From assembly GCF_039729015.1 (NCBI RefSeq), contig NZ_CP155792.1:1822001-1886000 (forward strand): DNA of 64,000 bases, given 5' to 3'. The position numbers were made by a program, and so were the translations under genes. This DNA comes from Blastococcus sp. HT6-30 (GTDB lineage Bacteria > Actinomycetota > Actinomycetes > Mycobacteriales > Geodermatophilaceae). This document shows, piece after piece, positions 18,585-27,419 of this stretch (positions are counted from its first letter, which is position 1; every line of letters starts with the position of its first letter). Below the pieces are notes generated by a model, which saw only the letters and a list, made by a program, of their open reading frames with translations, made no database searches and was not told where the DNA came from.

Positions 18585-19109
18585 CTAGCCCTCGGGGCGG
18601 CCGTCGGGGTCGCGGAGGACCTCCCCCTCGATGACGAGCGGCGTCGCCCGTGTGCTGCCGCTCCTGCTACCGGGGACGTCGCCCACCTCCTCGACCCGGA
18701 CGCTGCGGGTGCGCACCGGGCCGCGCATCCGGTCAGGCAGCCGGGAGAGCACCGCCCGCGCCAGGGCCCGACGCACCAGGCCGCGCGTCCCGGGCAGCAG
18801 GCAGAGGAGTCCGAGCAGGTCGCCGAGGAAGCCGGGCAGCACCATGAGCAGCCCGCCGACGGCGACCAGCCCGGCGTCCCCGAGCTCCCGGCCCGCGCTC
18901 TCGCGCGACCGGGCCCGTTCCCGCAGGTCCGCCAGCGCCCGCCGGCCCTGCCGGGCCAGCAGCACCGAGCCGAGCGCGCTGGTGAGCAGGGTGGCGAGGA
19001 TCGTCCAGGCCAGCCCGATCCAGGCGGCCACCAGGACGAGGACGACCAGCTCCGCCAGCGCGGTCAGCCCCACCACCACGCGCAGCCGTCGGCGCACCAG
19101 GTCAGCCAC
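18585..19109 (-). CDS. fxsA: FxsA family membrane protein
   Basis: 174 residues with about three to four hydrophobic segments; the FxsA signature is visible as WTILATLLTSALGSVLLARQGRRAL, followed by LVAVGGLLMVLPGFLGDLLGLLCLLPGTRGLVRR. E. coli FxsA suppresses F exclusion of phage T7; its cellular role is otherwise unknown. A ~40-residue acidic cytoplasmic tail follows. The start is GTG at 19109 with a GGAGG SD nearby. It is 63 bp downstream of ppm1 on the same strand, the conserved actinobacterial order. Confidence 0.92.
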   Translation of the reverse strand: MADLVRRRLRVVVGLTALAELVVLVLVAAWIGLAWTILATLLTSALGSVLLARQGRRALADLRERARSRESAGRELGDAGLVAVGGLLMVLPGFLGDLLGLLCLLPGTRGLVRRALARAVLSRLPDRMRGPVRTRSVRVEEVGDVPGSRSGSTRATPLVIEGEVLRDPDGRPEG

Positions 19110-19172
19110 GACGGTCCCTCCTCCCGATAGCCCTGCTCGTGGCCGGACGGCGGCGGCCCCACCGTGCGCGGG

Positions 19173-19946
19173 TCACCGGCCGGAACTTTCGGCCGGGCCG
19201 GTCACCGGCGGTGGCACGCGGCCCGGCAGCCACTCGGCCAGCCGGTCCTGCACACCCCACACCGTCACCCGTGCCCACGCCTCCCCAACGATCGAGCCGC
19301 TCATCTTGCTCCGGCCCAAGGCGCGTTCGGTGAAGGTGATCGGTACCTCGGTGATCCGCGCACCGGAGCGCAGCGCCCGCCAGGCCCAGTCCACCTGGAA
19401 GCAGTAGCCCTCGCTGGCGACCTCGTCGAAGGGCAGCCGGTCGATGAGGTCGGCCCGCGCGGCCCGGAAGCCGCCCGTGGCGTCCTGCAGGGGGAGGCGC
19501 AGCACCCACCGGGTGTACCGGTTGCCGAGGCGGGACAGCAGCAGCCGGTGGACCGGCCAGTCCTCGACCCGACCTCCGTCGACGTACCGGGAGCCGAGCA
19601 CCAGATCGGCGTCGGCCAGCGCGGCCAGCAGGTCCGGAAGCTGCTCCGGGGGGTGCGAGCCGTCGGCGTCCATCTCCACCAGCACCCCGTAGCCGCGCTC
19701 CCGCGCCCAGCCGAACCCGGCGACGTAGGCGCGCCCCAGGCCGGTCTTGGCAGTGCGGTGCAGCACGTGGACGCGCGGGTCGGCAGCCGCCAGCCGGTCC
19801 GCGAGGTCGCCCGTGCCGTCGGGCGAGCCGTCGTCCACGACCAGGGCGTGGGCCTCGGGCACGCTGGCGTGCAGCCGCTGGAGGACCCGCTCCAGGTTCT
19901 CGACCTCGTTGTAGGTGGGGATGATGACCAGCACCTGGTCGCTCAC
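19173..19946 (-). CDS. ppm1: polyprenol monophosphomannose synthase (GT2 family)
   Basis: 257 residues. VIIPTYNEVENLERVL opens the GT-A fold; the DDGSPDGTG, VEMDADGSHPPE (DxD-type metal motif) and DATGGFRA blocks match Dpm1/Ppm1-type synthases, which make polyprenyl-phosphate-mannose on the inner membrane face for lipoarabinomannan precursors and protein mannosylation. It lacks C-terminal membrane spans, so membrane contact probably comes through Lnt. The GTG overlaps the lnt stop as GTGA. In M. tuberculosis the same two activities are fused in one protein (Rv2051c); here they are separate but translationally coupled. Confidence 0.93.
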   Translation of the reverse strand: MSDQVLVIIPTYNEVENLERVLQRLHASVPEAHALVVDDGSPDGTGDLADRLAAADPRVHVLHRTAKTGLGRAYVAGFGWARERGYGVLVEMDADGSHPPEQLPDLLAALADADLVLGSRYVDGGRVEDWPVHRLLLSRLGNRYTRWVLRLPLQDATGGFRAARADLIDRLPFDEVASEGYCFQVDWAWRALRSGARITEVPITFTERALGRSKMSGSIVGEAWARVTVWGVQDRLAEWLPGRVPPPVTGPAESSGR

Positions 19947-21574
19947 GCCGCTGCCCTCCCCCGGCGCCGGCCCAGCGCCCAGAGCGCCGCACCGAGGCCC
20001 ACTGCGGTCAGCAGCCACTCGGGCGCGGCGCCGAGCCGCTGGGCCACCGTCCGGTCGTCGCGCTGCGCGATCTCCTCGACGAACACATCGGGCTCGAACA
20101 GCTCCGACGAGCGGACGACGGTGCCGTCCGGGGCGACGATCGCCGAGATGCCGCTGGTCGCGGCGACGGCGACGGTGCGGCCGACCTCCACCGCCCGCAC
20201 GCGGCTCATCGCCAGCTGCTGGGCGCTCTCGTCGGTGTGGCCGAACGTGGCGTTGTTCGTCTGGACGACGAGCATGCCCGCGCCGCCGTCGACCACGTCG
20301 CGCAGCAGCCCGTCGTAGACCACCTCGAAGCAGATGAGGTCGCCGATCCGGATGCCGCCGATGTCCAGCACGCCGACCTCCTCGCCCGCGGCGAAGTCCC
20401 GGCGGACCAGGTCCACCTTCTCGCTGAACAGGCGGAAGAAGTCGCGGGCCGGCACGTACTCGGCGAAGGGCACCGGATGCCGCTTGACGTAGGTGTCTCC
20501 GGGGCCGTCCTCCGGGGACCAGACGATGGCGGTGTTGCTGATGAACTCCCCCGGGCCCTGGACGACCGCACCGACGAGCACCGGGGCGCCCACGGCGTCG
20601 GCCGCGCGCTGGATCTGCGCGGCGGCGTCGTCGTTGCGGTAGGGGTCGATGTCGGAGCTGTTCTCCGGCCAGAGGACGACGTCGGGCTGTGCGGTCCGGC
20701 CGGCGGCGACGTCCTCGGCCAGCCGCAGCGTCTGCTGGACGTGGTTGTCGAGCACCGCTCGGCGCTGGGCGTTGAAGTCCAGCCCGACACGGGGGACGTC
20801 ACCCTGGATGACCGCGACGGTCGCGGTCGGCCCGCCCGCGGTGAGGGATCCGCCCGACAGCGGCAGCCAGGCCAGCCCGCCCACCAGCGGTACCGCGAGC
20901 GCGGCGGCGACCGCCTGCAGGGCGCGGCGGGGCGCGGTGCGCCGCGCCCCCGCGGGGTCGTTCGCGGCGTTCCGGGCGCGCAGCAGGGCCAGGACGGCGG
21001 CGGCCAGCAGCGTGCCGGTGAGAGCGACGGCGAAGCTGACCAGCGGCACGCCGCCGTAGGCGGCGAGCGCCAGCAGCGGGCCGTCGGTCTGCGAGAAGCC
21101 GAGCCGTCCCCAGGGGAAGCCACCGAACGGGAAGCGGCCGCGGACGGCCTCGTCGGCGACCCAGAGCGCCGCCGCCCACAGCGGCCAGAGCGGCAGCCGG
21201 GAGACCACCGCGGTCAGGGCGCCCAGGAGCGCGAGGAACAGCGCCTGGCTGACCGCCAGGGCCAGCCACGGGAACGAACCCACGTAGATGCCGGTCCAGG
21301 ACAGCAGGGGCACGAAGAACGCCAGCCCGGTGACCAGGCCGAGCCACAGGCCGGCCCGCACCCCCTGCCCGCGCACGGCCAGGGCGAGGGCGGCGGGACC
21401 GCCGACGGCCAGGCCGGTCAGGTCGTGCTCGGGGAACGCCAGGAACAGCGACAGCCCGCCGGCGACGGCCAGCAGGGTGCGCCACGGGAGGCGGGACCGG
21501 CGGGAGCGCGTCGACGGCTCCACCGGCCGCCCGGGTGATCTTGGGCCGGCCGGACGAGGGAGCGTTCCCGTCAC
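19943..21574 (-). CDS. lnt: apolipoprotein N-acyltransferase
   Basis: 543 residues: an N-terminal membrane domain of about seven hydrophobic segments (residues ~25–260) and a nitrilase domain. Catalytic triad candidates are Glu in VLWPENSSD, Lys in YVKRHPVPFAEYVP and Cys in GDLICFEVVYDG, and a C-terminal membrane helix follows. Lnt adds the third acyl chain to lipoproteins such as the one at 12.2 kb. The GTG at 21574 is used; the open frame further upstream reads as Arg/Pro-rich non-protein. It heads the lnt–ppm1–fxsA operon. Confidence 0.94.
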   Translation of the reverse strand: MTGTLPRPAGPRSPGRPVEPSTRSRRSRLPWRTLLAVAGGLSLFLAFPEHDLTGLAVGGPAALALAVRGQGVRAGLWLGLVTGLAFFVPLLSWTGIYVGSFPWLALAVSQALFLALLGALTAVVSRLPLWPLWAAALWVADEAVRGRFPFGGFPWGRLGFSQTDGPLLALAAYGGVPLVSFAVALTGTLLAAAVLALLRARNAANDPAGARRTAPRRALQAVAAALAVPLVGGLAWLPLSGGSLTAGGPTATVAVIQGDVPRVGLDFNAQRRAVLDNHVQQTLRLAEDVAAGRTAQPDVVLWPENSSDIDPYRNDDAAAQIQRAADAVGAPVLVGAVVQGPGEFISNTAIVWSPEDGPGDTYVKRHPVPFAEYVPARDFFRLFSEKVDLVRRDFAAGEEVGVLDIGGIRIGDLICFEVVYDGLLRDVVDGGAGMLVVQTNNATFGHTDESAQQLAMSRVRAVEVGRTVAVAATSGISAIVAPDGTVVRSSELFEPDVFVEEIAQRDDRTVAQRLGAAPEWLLTAVGLGAALWALGRRRGRAAA

Positions 21575-22130
21575 CGGCCCGCCATCGCCTGCGGGCACGC
21601 AGCGCCTCCCCGGTGCAGCCGCCCGTCGGGCGGATCCTCCCCGCACCGATCGGGCGGGGTCCGGACCGCGGCGTCCGCGCGCGGTCCTGACCCAGCATCC
21701 CATCCCGGCCAGGGCGGGCGAGCGGACGTGCACGCCACCACCCGGCCGGGCTCCCGGCCCCCGACCGGACGGCGCCGGCGGCAGCTCCAGGGGGTCGGCG
21801 CGCCTTCGGGCCGGACGGCCGGTCGCTGGCGGCGAGCGGCGCGACCGTTGTCTGATGGCTCGGGTCCACGTGGGCTCCGCCGGGATGCCCGCCCCGCGGC
21901 CTCCCGCGGGCCGCCGCTCCTCCACGACCTGGTGGCGTGCCGGCGCGAGCCGGCCCACGCCGGCCGGGGGGACCGCCCGCGCCCGAGGAGGAAGCGCAAC
22001 GGTGCGTCCGGACAGGAACTGCAGCAACTGTAGGAACCGCCGCCCGAGGAACGAGACCGGGGAGGGTTGCGAGCCGCGATGTGATCGGATCGTTACTGCT
22101 CGTTGCAGCCGGTTCCGGCCGACCAGGCCC
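21575..22130. other. 556-bp stretch without a recognisable gene
   Basis: Between the amidohydrolase 3' end and lnt. All six frames give Arg/Pro-rich translations without family features or third-position bias. It should contain the lnt promoter, but I see no clear -10/-35 pair. Confidence 0.5.
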
Positions 22131-23645
22131 TCAGACCGGTGCGCCGACGGGCTCACCGGCGACCAGCAGCAGCCGGCACGCCGGGCGTCCCCGATCCGCC
22201 AGGACCCGCGAGAGACCGTCCCCGGTCCCCCACAGCGTCAGATCCGCGGGCGCACCGACGGCCAGCGGCCCGCCGGGGTGCTCCGCCCGGACGGCGAACC
22301 AGCCGCCGTGCGTGGCGGCGTCGAAGGCGTCGAACGGGCGCAGGCCCGATCCGGGCGCCCGGTGGTCGACGGCCGCGTGCACGCCACCCCAGGGATCGAG
22401 CGGGGTCACCGGGGTATCGCTGCCCAGGGTCAGCGCCACGCCTCCGTCCGCGAGATCGGCGAACGGATTGGTGGCCAGCGCCCGCTCCACCCCCAGCCGC
22501 TCGGCGTACATCCCGGTGTCCCCGCCCCAGGCGGCGTCGAACGCCGGCTGCACGCTGGCCACCATGCGCCAGTCGCGCATCCGGTCGACGACCTCCGCCG
22601 AGGGCATCTCCAGGTGCTCGAGGCGGTGCCGGCAGGCCCGGACGGCAGAGGCGCCGAGCTCGGCGACCACGGCTCCCACGGCCTCGAGGACCTGGTCGAC
22701 GGCGGCGTCGCCGATGACGTGGAAGCCCGCCTGGATGCCGGCGACGGTGCACGCCCGGACGTGCTCGACCAGCGCGGCCGTATCGAACCGGAGGGCGCCC
22801 GAGGTCTCGGGCCGGTCGGTGTAGGGGGTGCTCAGCGCCGCCGTGTGCGAGCCGAAGGCGCCGTCGCAGAACAGGTCTCCCCCGGCGCCGGCCAGGTCGA
22901 GCTCGCGCACCAGGTCCAGCCCGCCGCGTTCCGAGAGCTCGCCCCAGTACCCGAGGACGCGGGGCCCCGGCACCTCGGCCGCCAGTGCCAGCAGGTCCCC
23001 GAGGTCCTCGGCCGAGGAGACCTCCGGCCCGGCCATCTCGTGCAGGCTGCCGATGCCCAGCGCCGTCGCGGCGGCGCGGGTGGCCTGCTGCGCCGCTCGC
23101 CGCTGAGCCGGCCCGACCGCGCCGTAGGCGGCCCGGCGGGCGACGTGGTGGGCATCGAGCCGCAGCTGCCCGTCGGCCGAGAACCCGGCCAGCCCGGCGA
23201 TGCCCGGGATCCGGTCGAGCAGGGCGGTCGAGACGGTTGCGGAGTGGACGTCGACGCGCGCCAGGTAGACCGGCCGGTCCCCCGCCACCGCGTCGAGGTC
23301 GGCCCGGGTGAGCCCACGGCCCTCGGGCCATCCGGTCTCGTCCCAGCCGGTGCCCAGGACGATCCCGTCCGGCGCGGAGGCGACGTGGGCCCGGACCGCA
23401 GCCAGCGCGTGCACAAGGCTCGAGCTCGAGTGGAGGTCCAGACCCGAGAGCGCCAGGCCGGTGGCCGTGGCGTGGACGTGCGCGTCGACGAACGCGGGGG
23501 TCAGCAGCGCCCCCTCGCCCCTGACCACCCGGTCCGCCGACGGCGCGGCCGCGGCGTCGCCGGTCCACGCGATCCGGCCGTCGTCGACGAGCAGCGACCT
23601 CCCGGGGCGGTCCCCCACCTGCACGTCGCTGAGCAGCAGGCTCAT
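22131..23645 (-). CDS. YtcJ-like metal-dependent amidohydrolase
   Basis: 504 residues of the amidohydrolase superfamily. The metal motif HVH is in AFVDAHVHATATG, the later His ligands in GFHVIGDAAVDQVLEA and RHRLEHLEM, and the Asp in LTLGSDTPVTPLDPW, the order of the YtcJ/Nfd-like branch. ADLTLWG near the C-terminus closes the composite beta-sandwich domain. Substrates in this branch are mostly undefined amides. The ATG at 23645 is fixed by a TACGGT box 6 nt upstream. An amidohydrolase adjoins lnt–ppm1 in other actinobacteria too. Confidence 0.9.
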   Translation of the reverse strand: MSLLLSDVQVGDRPGRSLLVDDGRIAWTGDAAAAPSADRVVRGEGALLTPAFVDAHVHATATGLALSGLDLHSSSSLVHALAAVRAHVASAPDGIVLGTGWDETGWPEGRGLTRADLDAVAGDRPVYLARVDVHSATVSTALLDRIPGIAGLAGFSADGQLRLDAHHVARRAAYGAVGPAQRRAAQQATRAAATALGIGSLHEMAGPEVSSAEDLGDLLALAAEVPGPRVLGYWGELSERGGLDLVRELDLAGAGGDLFCDGAFGSHTAALSTPYTDRPETSGALRFDTAALVEHVRACTVAGIQAGFHVIGDAAVDQVLEAVGAVVAELGASAVRACRHRLEHLEMPSAEVVDRMRDWRMVASVQPAFDAAWGGDTGMYAERLGVERALATNPFADLADGGVALTLGSDTPVTPLDPWGGVHAAVDHRAPGSGLRPFDAFDAATHGGWFAVRAEHPGGPLAVGAPADLTLWGTGDGLSRVLADRGRPACRLLLVAGEPVGAPV

Positions 23646-23651
23646 GTCGGC

Positions 23652-23657
23652 ACCGTA
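23652..23657 (-). promoter_or_regulatory. -10 box (TACGGT) of leaderless amidohydrolase gene
   Basis: On the minus strand TACGGT, 6 nt, ATG at 23645; no SD. Confidence 0.55.
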
Positions 23658-23747
23658 CGGTGCAGCGACGGCAGGGCCTCCGCGGCGTGTCGGGTCGTCC
23701 GTTCCGTCCGGGTGGCCGCAACCCTCCCCCGACGGTAGGCAGGACGG

Positions 23748-24275
23748 ATGACGGCGGTGGCGGAGGAGCTGCGCACGGAACGGCTGCGGCTGCGTCCCTG
23801 GACCACCTGGCCGGCGGACCTGGCCCGGCTCACCGACATCTACGGTCGCGTGGAAGTGACCCGCTGGCTGGGCGGCGCACCGTCGGTGCCCCCCGAGGAG
23901 CTCGTGATCCGCTGGGCGGCCGTGCACCGGCTCGACGAGCGCTTCCTGTGCTGGGCGATCGAGCGGCCCGACGGCACCCCGGCCGGCACCGTGCTGCTCA
24001 AGCCGCTGCCCGACGGGGTCGGCGAGGTGGAAGTCGGGTGGCACCTGCACCCGGACTCCTGGGGGTACGGCTACGCCACGGAGGCGGCGCGCGCGGTCAT
24101 CGACCGGGCGTTCGCCCTCGGCCTCCCCGAGGTGTACGCCGTGGTTCGGCCGGGGAACGAGCCGTCGATCGCCGTCTGCCGGCGGCTGGGCATGACGCCG
24201 CTCGGGCGCATGCGCCGCTGGTACGGCGTCGAGCTGGAGGCCTTCCGGCTCATGGCGGCGCCGGTCGTGGCGTGA
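23748..24275 (+). CDS. GNAT family N-acetyltransferase (RimJ/RimL-like)
   Basis: 175 residues. LRTERLRLRPWTTWPADLARL is the typical opening of RimJ/RimL-like acetyltransferases; VEVGWHLHPDSWGYGYATEAARAVIDRAF carries the acetyl-CoA binding WGxGYATEA loop, and VVRPGNEPSIAVCRRLGM the C-terminal signature. Probable substrate is an amino terminus or small amine, not determinable here. A GGACGG element lies just before the ATG. The gene is convergent with an acyltransferase gene 10 bp away. Confidence 0.92.
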   Translation: MTAVAEELRTERLRLRPWTTWPADLARLTDIYGRVEVTRWLGGAPSVPPEELVIRWAAVHRLDERFLCWAIERPDGTPAGTVLLKPLPDGVGEVEVGWHLHPDSWGYGYATEAARAVIDRAFALGLPEVYAVVRPGNEPSIAVCRRLGMTPLGRMRRWYGVELEAFRLMAAPVVA

Positions 24276-24285
24276 CCTCCCCGGG

Positions 24286-25146
24286 TCAGCGGCGGCGTAC
24301 GAGCCCGGAAACGCGGCGGCCCAGCGACTTCTTCGGGGCCTTGGCCCCCCGGCCGGCGGCGCGCACCGTGTCGGCGGTTGCGGCCTCGGAGGGCGTCGGG
24401 GCGGTGCCGCCGAGGTGGGCAGGCTGCCACCAGCGGTCGTCGTCACCGGCGGGCTGGTCCGGGTAGCTGCGCTGGGCTTCGTCCAGGAGGGCCTCCATGG
24501 CCGTCCTCGTGCGGGCCAGGAGAGCGGGGATCTGCTCTCCCGGCTCGGCCGTGATCGGCTCGCCGAGGGCGACGGTCACCGCGACGCCGCGGCGGAGCTG
24601 CACCTTGTGGTTCTTCGTGGCCACCCGGTGCCCGCCCCACACGGCGGCCGGGATGATCGGCACGCCGGAGTCGATGGCCATGCGTGCGGCGCCCGCCTTG
24701 AGGTCCTTCACGGTGAAGCTGGTGCTGATCGTCGCCTCGGGGAACACCCCGACGATCTCGCCGTCCTTGAGCGCCCGCACCGCCGCCTCGAAGGCTGCCG
24801 AGCCGGCCCTCCGGTCGACCGGGATGTGCTTCATCGCGCGCATGAACGGGCCGGAGAACCAGTGGTCGAACACCGCAGACTTGGCCATGAACCGCACCAG
24901 GCGATGCTGCGGCAGTGCGCCGAGCCCGAGAAAGGTGAAGTCGAAGAAGCTGACGTGGTTGCTGCAGATGATCGCGCCACCGGTGGGTGGCACGTGGTGC
25001 GAGCCGCGGACGTCGAAGCGGAAGCGGAACAGCCGGAACACCACCAGGGCGAGCCGGATGATGAACCGGTAGGGCTTGTCCCGGGGGTCGGGCGAGGCAC
25101 CGAACAGCCCGGGACGGACGACGTCACGCCAGCTCGCGGTGTACAT
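24286..25146 (-). CDS. 1-acyl-sn-glycerol-3-phosphate acyltransferase (PlsC family)
   Basis: 286 residues. The acyltransferase motif I is NHVSFFDFTFLG (H-x4-D), with motif II near HIPVDRRAGS, motif III FPEATISTSF and motif IV VPIIPAAVWGGHR. It converts lysophosphatidic acid to phosphatidic acid or remodels phospholipids. The C-terminal ~60 residues are basic and Ala/Gly-rich without motif (GRGAKAPKKSLGRRVSG). The ATG is fixed by a TAGATT box 6 nt upstream. Ten bases separate it from the divergent-side ligase gene's stop on the same strand, so read-through from the ligase gene is possible. Confidence 0.93.
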   Translation of the reverse strand: MYTASWRDVVRPGLFGASPDPRDKPYRFIIRLALVVFRLFRFRFDVRGSHHVPPTGGAIICSNHVSFFDFTFLGLGALPQHRLVRFMAKSAVFDHWFSGPFMRAMKHIPVDRRAGSAAFEAAVRALKDGEIVGVFPEATISTSFTVKDLKAGAARMAIDSGVPIIPAAVWGGHRVATKNHKVQLRRGVAVTVALGEPITAEPGEQIPALLARTRTAMEALLDEAQRSYPDQPAGDDDRWWQPAHLGGTAPTPSEAATADTVRAAGRGAKAPKKSLGRRVSGLVRRR

Positions 25147-25152
25147 GGCCGG

Positions 25153-25158
25153 AATCTA
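25153..25158 (-). promoter_or_regulatory. -10 box (TAGATT) of leaderless acyltransferase gene
   Basis: On the minus strand TAGATT, 6 nt, ATG at 25146. The box overlaps the stop codon region of the upstream ligase gene. Confidence 0.5.
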
Positions 25159-26334
25159 GCGGCTGACCCCGGCGACCGCCCGGTCGCCTTCCGTCCCGGC
25201 GGTGACCTCGACGGCGGCCCGGACGACCGCGGGGAGGCTGCCGGTCTCCCGGTGGACCCGCCGCTGGAAGTCGGCCCCCGTGCCACGGGTGAGCAACGCG
25301 TCGAGCCCGTCGGTCACCCGCTGCTCGTCGCCGGCATCCGCGAGGGCGGGACGGACGTGGCCGAGGAGGTCCGCGAGCACGTCAGCCGCGGGCGCGGGCC
25401 GACCGGTGCGCGGGTGCACGAGCTCGCCGGACAGCCCCGAGCGGCCGGCTCGCCAGGCGGACAGGCGCAGGACCTCGGCCCGCATCTGCGGGGGCGCCGA
25501 GCCGCTCCGGGCCTCGCGGGCGGCGGTCTCCACCAGTCCGCGCACGAGACCGGCCACGGTGACGGCGTCCTCGACGCGCAGCGCGACATCGGCGGTGCGG
25601 ACCTCGACGGTGGGCCAGTTGGCCGACAGCCGGGCGTCGAAGTACACCATCCCCGTGTCCAGCACGGTGCCGGTGGCGAGCACCGCGTCGACGAGGCGGT
25701 GGTAGTCGGCGGCATCGGCGAAGGGGCCGTTCGGCCCGGCGGAGGGCCACCGGTGCCAGACCTCCGACCGGAAGCTGGCGTACGAGGTGTCCCGACCCTG
25801 CCAGAAGGGCGAGTTGGCGGTGAAGGCGGTGAGCACCGGGAGCCAGCTGCGGATGCGGTTGAGCACCGCCACGCCCTCCTCGTCGTCGGCCACGGACACG
25901 TGCACGTGGCATCCGCAGGTCAACACCTCCTCCGCCGTCCGACCGAAGGCGGTCACCAGGCGCCGGTAGCGCTCCCCCTCCGTGGGCACCGGCTCGACGG
26001 CGACCGGGGAGGTGGCCAGGGCAGCCACCCGAGCGCCCACCGCGCCGGCCGCGGCGTCGGCCCGGCCCCGCCAGTGGCGCAGCTGGACACCCACCTCGTC
26101 GAGCGTCGAGCAGACCGGGGTGCCGAGCTCGAGCTGCTGGGCCTTGAGCTCCGGCATGAGGTGAGCGGTGTCGGGAACACCGGCTTCCTCGCCTCGCTCG
26201 GCCCGGTCGTGCTGCCGGACGTCCTCCCCCTCGCCGCGGCTCGCGGCGATCTCGAGGGCCTCGGGGGCTCGCGAGACGGGGACTCCCTCCGTGTCGACCA
26301 CGAGCAGTTCCTCTTCGACGCCCACCGTTCGCAC
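25156..26334 (-). CDS. carboxylate-amine ligase, YbdK/GCS2 family
   Basis: 392 residues. The protein opens with VRTVGVEEELLVVD, the Glu-rich metal/ATP loop of the glutamate–cysteine ligase GCS2 superfamily; EELLTCGCHVHVSV-like (EEVLTCGCHVHVSVAD), NSPFWQGRDTSYASFRSEVWHRWP and MVYFDARLSANWPTVEVRTAD are the standard YbdK-branch blocks. E. coli YbdK has weak gamma-glutamylcysteine synthetase activity; true substrates are unknown, and in a mycothiol maker glutathione synthesis is unlikely. The GTG at 26334 is chosen to begin just before GVEEE. Confidence 0.9.
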   Translation of the reverse strand: MRTVGVEEELLVVDTEGVPVSRAPEALEIAASRGEGEDVRQHDRAERGEEAGVPDTAHLMPELKAQQLELGTPVCSTLDEVGVQLRHWRGRADAAAGAVGARVAALATSPVAVEPVPTEGERYRRLVTAFGRTAEEVLTCGCHVHVSVADDEEGVAVLNRIRSWLPVLTAFTANSPFWQGRDTSYASFRSEVWHRWPSAGPNGPFADAADYHRLVDAVLATGTVLDTGMVYFDARLSANWPTVEVRTADVALRVEDAVTVAGLVRGLVETAAREARSGSAPPQMRAEVLRLSAWRAGRSGLSGELVHPRTGRPAPAADVLADLLGHVRPALADAGDEQRVTDGLDALLTRGTGADFQRRVHRETGSLPAVVRAAVEVTAGTEGDRAVAGVSR

Positions 26335-26554
26335 GAGTCCATGATCCCGAGCCGGTCGCCCGAGCGCAGAACCGGCCAGTGGTGGTGCACCCGACCTGGC
26401 CGGGTGCACGCGGGCTCCGTCCCGGCGGGGGCCATCGGTCCCCGGGTGCGACGGTTGGGGTCGGGTTGTTGCTGCCCGGGCACCCGAAGGGTGCCGTGTT
26501 CGTGGTGTCGATAAGGGGCGACAACGATTTTTTCGACCTTGTTGGGGATAACGG

Positions 26555-26560
26555 TAGTAT
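26555..26560 (+). promoter_or_regulatory. -10 box (TAGTAT) in an AT-rich promoter, leaderless
   Basis: TAGTAT, 6 nt, ATG at 26567. The 60 bp upstream are unusually AT-rich for this window (a TTTTTT run, GGGGATAACGG). Confidence 0.6.
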
Positions 26561-26566
26561 TGCGGA

Positions 26567-27412
26567 ATGCAACGTGCATGGCAGCAGCCGCTGCCCGACA
26601 TGCCCGCTCCTTCTCCGGAGCGGGCCTGGGCGCGGTGGACGCCCCCTCCCGGATACGAGGCGCAGTGGCGCCGGCTGGTCGATGCCGCGCTCGAGCTGGA
26701 CCTCGGCCCCGACGACCTCGCGGCCGCCGGTCTCGACGAGCTGGCCGCCGCCCGGGGGTGGAAGCCGGCGACCGTGGCGCTCTACAGCAAGGTCGCCCGG
26801 TACGGCGGCCTGGCCCTGCCGCTCCCCAGCACACCCGAGCCCGATCCCCCGCGACTGGACCTGCGGCCTCTCACCCAGGTGCGCGGGAACGACCCGGAGC
26901 ACCTTCGCTCGGTGGCCTGGTGCGCGCTCGCACTGGGCTGGCCGGCGCCCGTCGGCGTCTTCCGGTCGCTGCGCCGGGACCAGGTGCGGGTGACCACCCG
27001 CCGGCTGCTGCTGTCCACCGACGACGGCGAGTGGGCGGTCCCCGGTGCGCTGACCGCCTGGCACGCGTGGGAGTCGGTGCGGGCGAGGTACCCCGCGCTG
27101 GCCGCGAGCAGCTGGGTGCTCCCGGCACTCCGGCGCGGTCCGGGGCTGAACTCCCGCGTCGGGGGGCGGCTGTCCAACCAGGCGTTGCAGGCCACCTTCA
27201 CCAAGCACGTGCGGATGACGGTCGGGCATCTCCGGGCCGGCGCGCCGCCGTCCCGCCGCGAGTCCGTCGAAGAGCTCGCCGCCGCCTACCGGACCCTCTC
27301 CTACGACTCCTACCGCCGGCTCGCCCTGGCCGCCGGCGCCCCACCGGTGGCGTCTCGGGGCGCGGTCCGCGCGAGCCGTGCGGTGGCGCGGGCGTCCCGG
27401 CTGGCCGGCTGA
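26567..27412 (+). CDS. hypothetical protein, possible degenerate tyrosine-recombinase fold
   Basis: 281 residues, basic, soluble. After a short N-terminus the order is a helical core-binding-like segment (DELAAARGWKPATVALYSKVARYGGL), a central ALALGWPAPVGVFRSLRRDQVRVTTRRLLLS resembling the catalytic-domain start of XerD-type recombinases, VGHLRAG late, and RTLSYDSYRRLALAAG where the nucleophilic tyrosine would sit. The canonical catalytic Arg and HxxR are not clearly present, so enzymatic activity is doubtful and the fold assignment is a guess from pattern. The start is fixed by a TAGTAT box 6 nt upstream. I recognise no named family. Confidence 0.75.
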   Translation: MQRAWQQPLPDMPAPSPERAWARWTPPPGYEAQWRRLVDAALELDLGPDDLAAAGLDELAAARGWKPATVALYSKVARYGGLALPLPSTPEPDPPRLDLRPLTQVRGNDPEHLRSVAWCALALGWPAPVGVFRSLRRDQVRVTTRRLLLSTDDGEWAVPGALTAWHAWESVRARYPALAASSWVLPALRRGPGLNSRVGGRLSNQALQATFTKHVRMTVGHLRAGAPPSRRESVEELAAAYRTLSYDSYRRLALAAGAPPVASRGAVRASRAVARASRLAG

Positions 27413-27419
27413 ACTCCGC

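Noticed and set aside
19943-22156. Extended 737-residue version of Lnt
   Set aside because: The added ~190 N-terminal residues are Arg/Pro/Gly-rich with no membrane segment; GTG 21574 gives a family-length protein.
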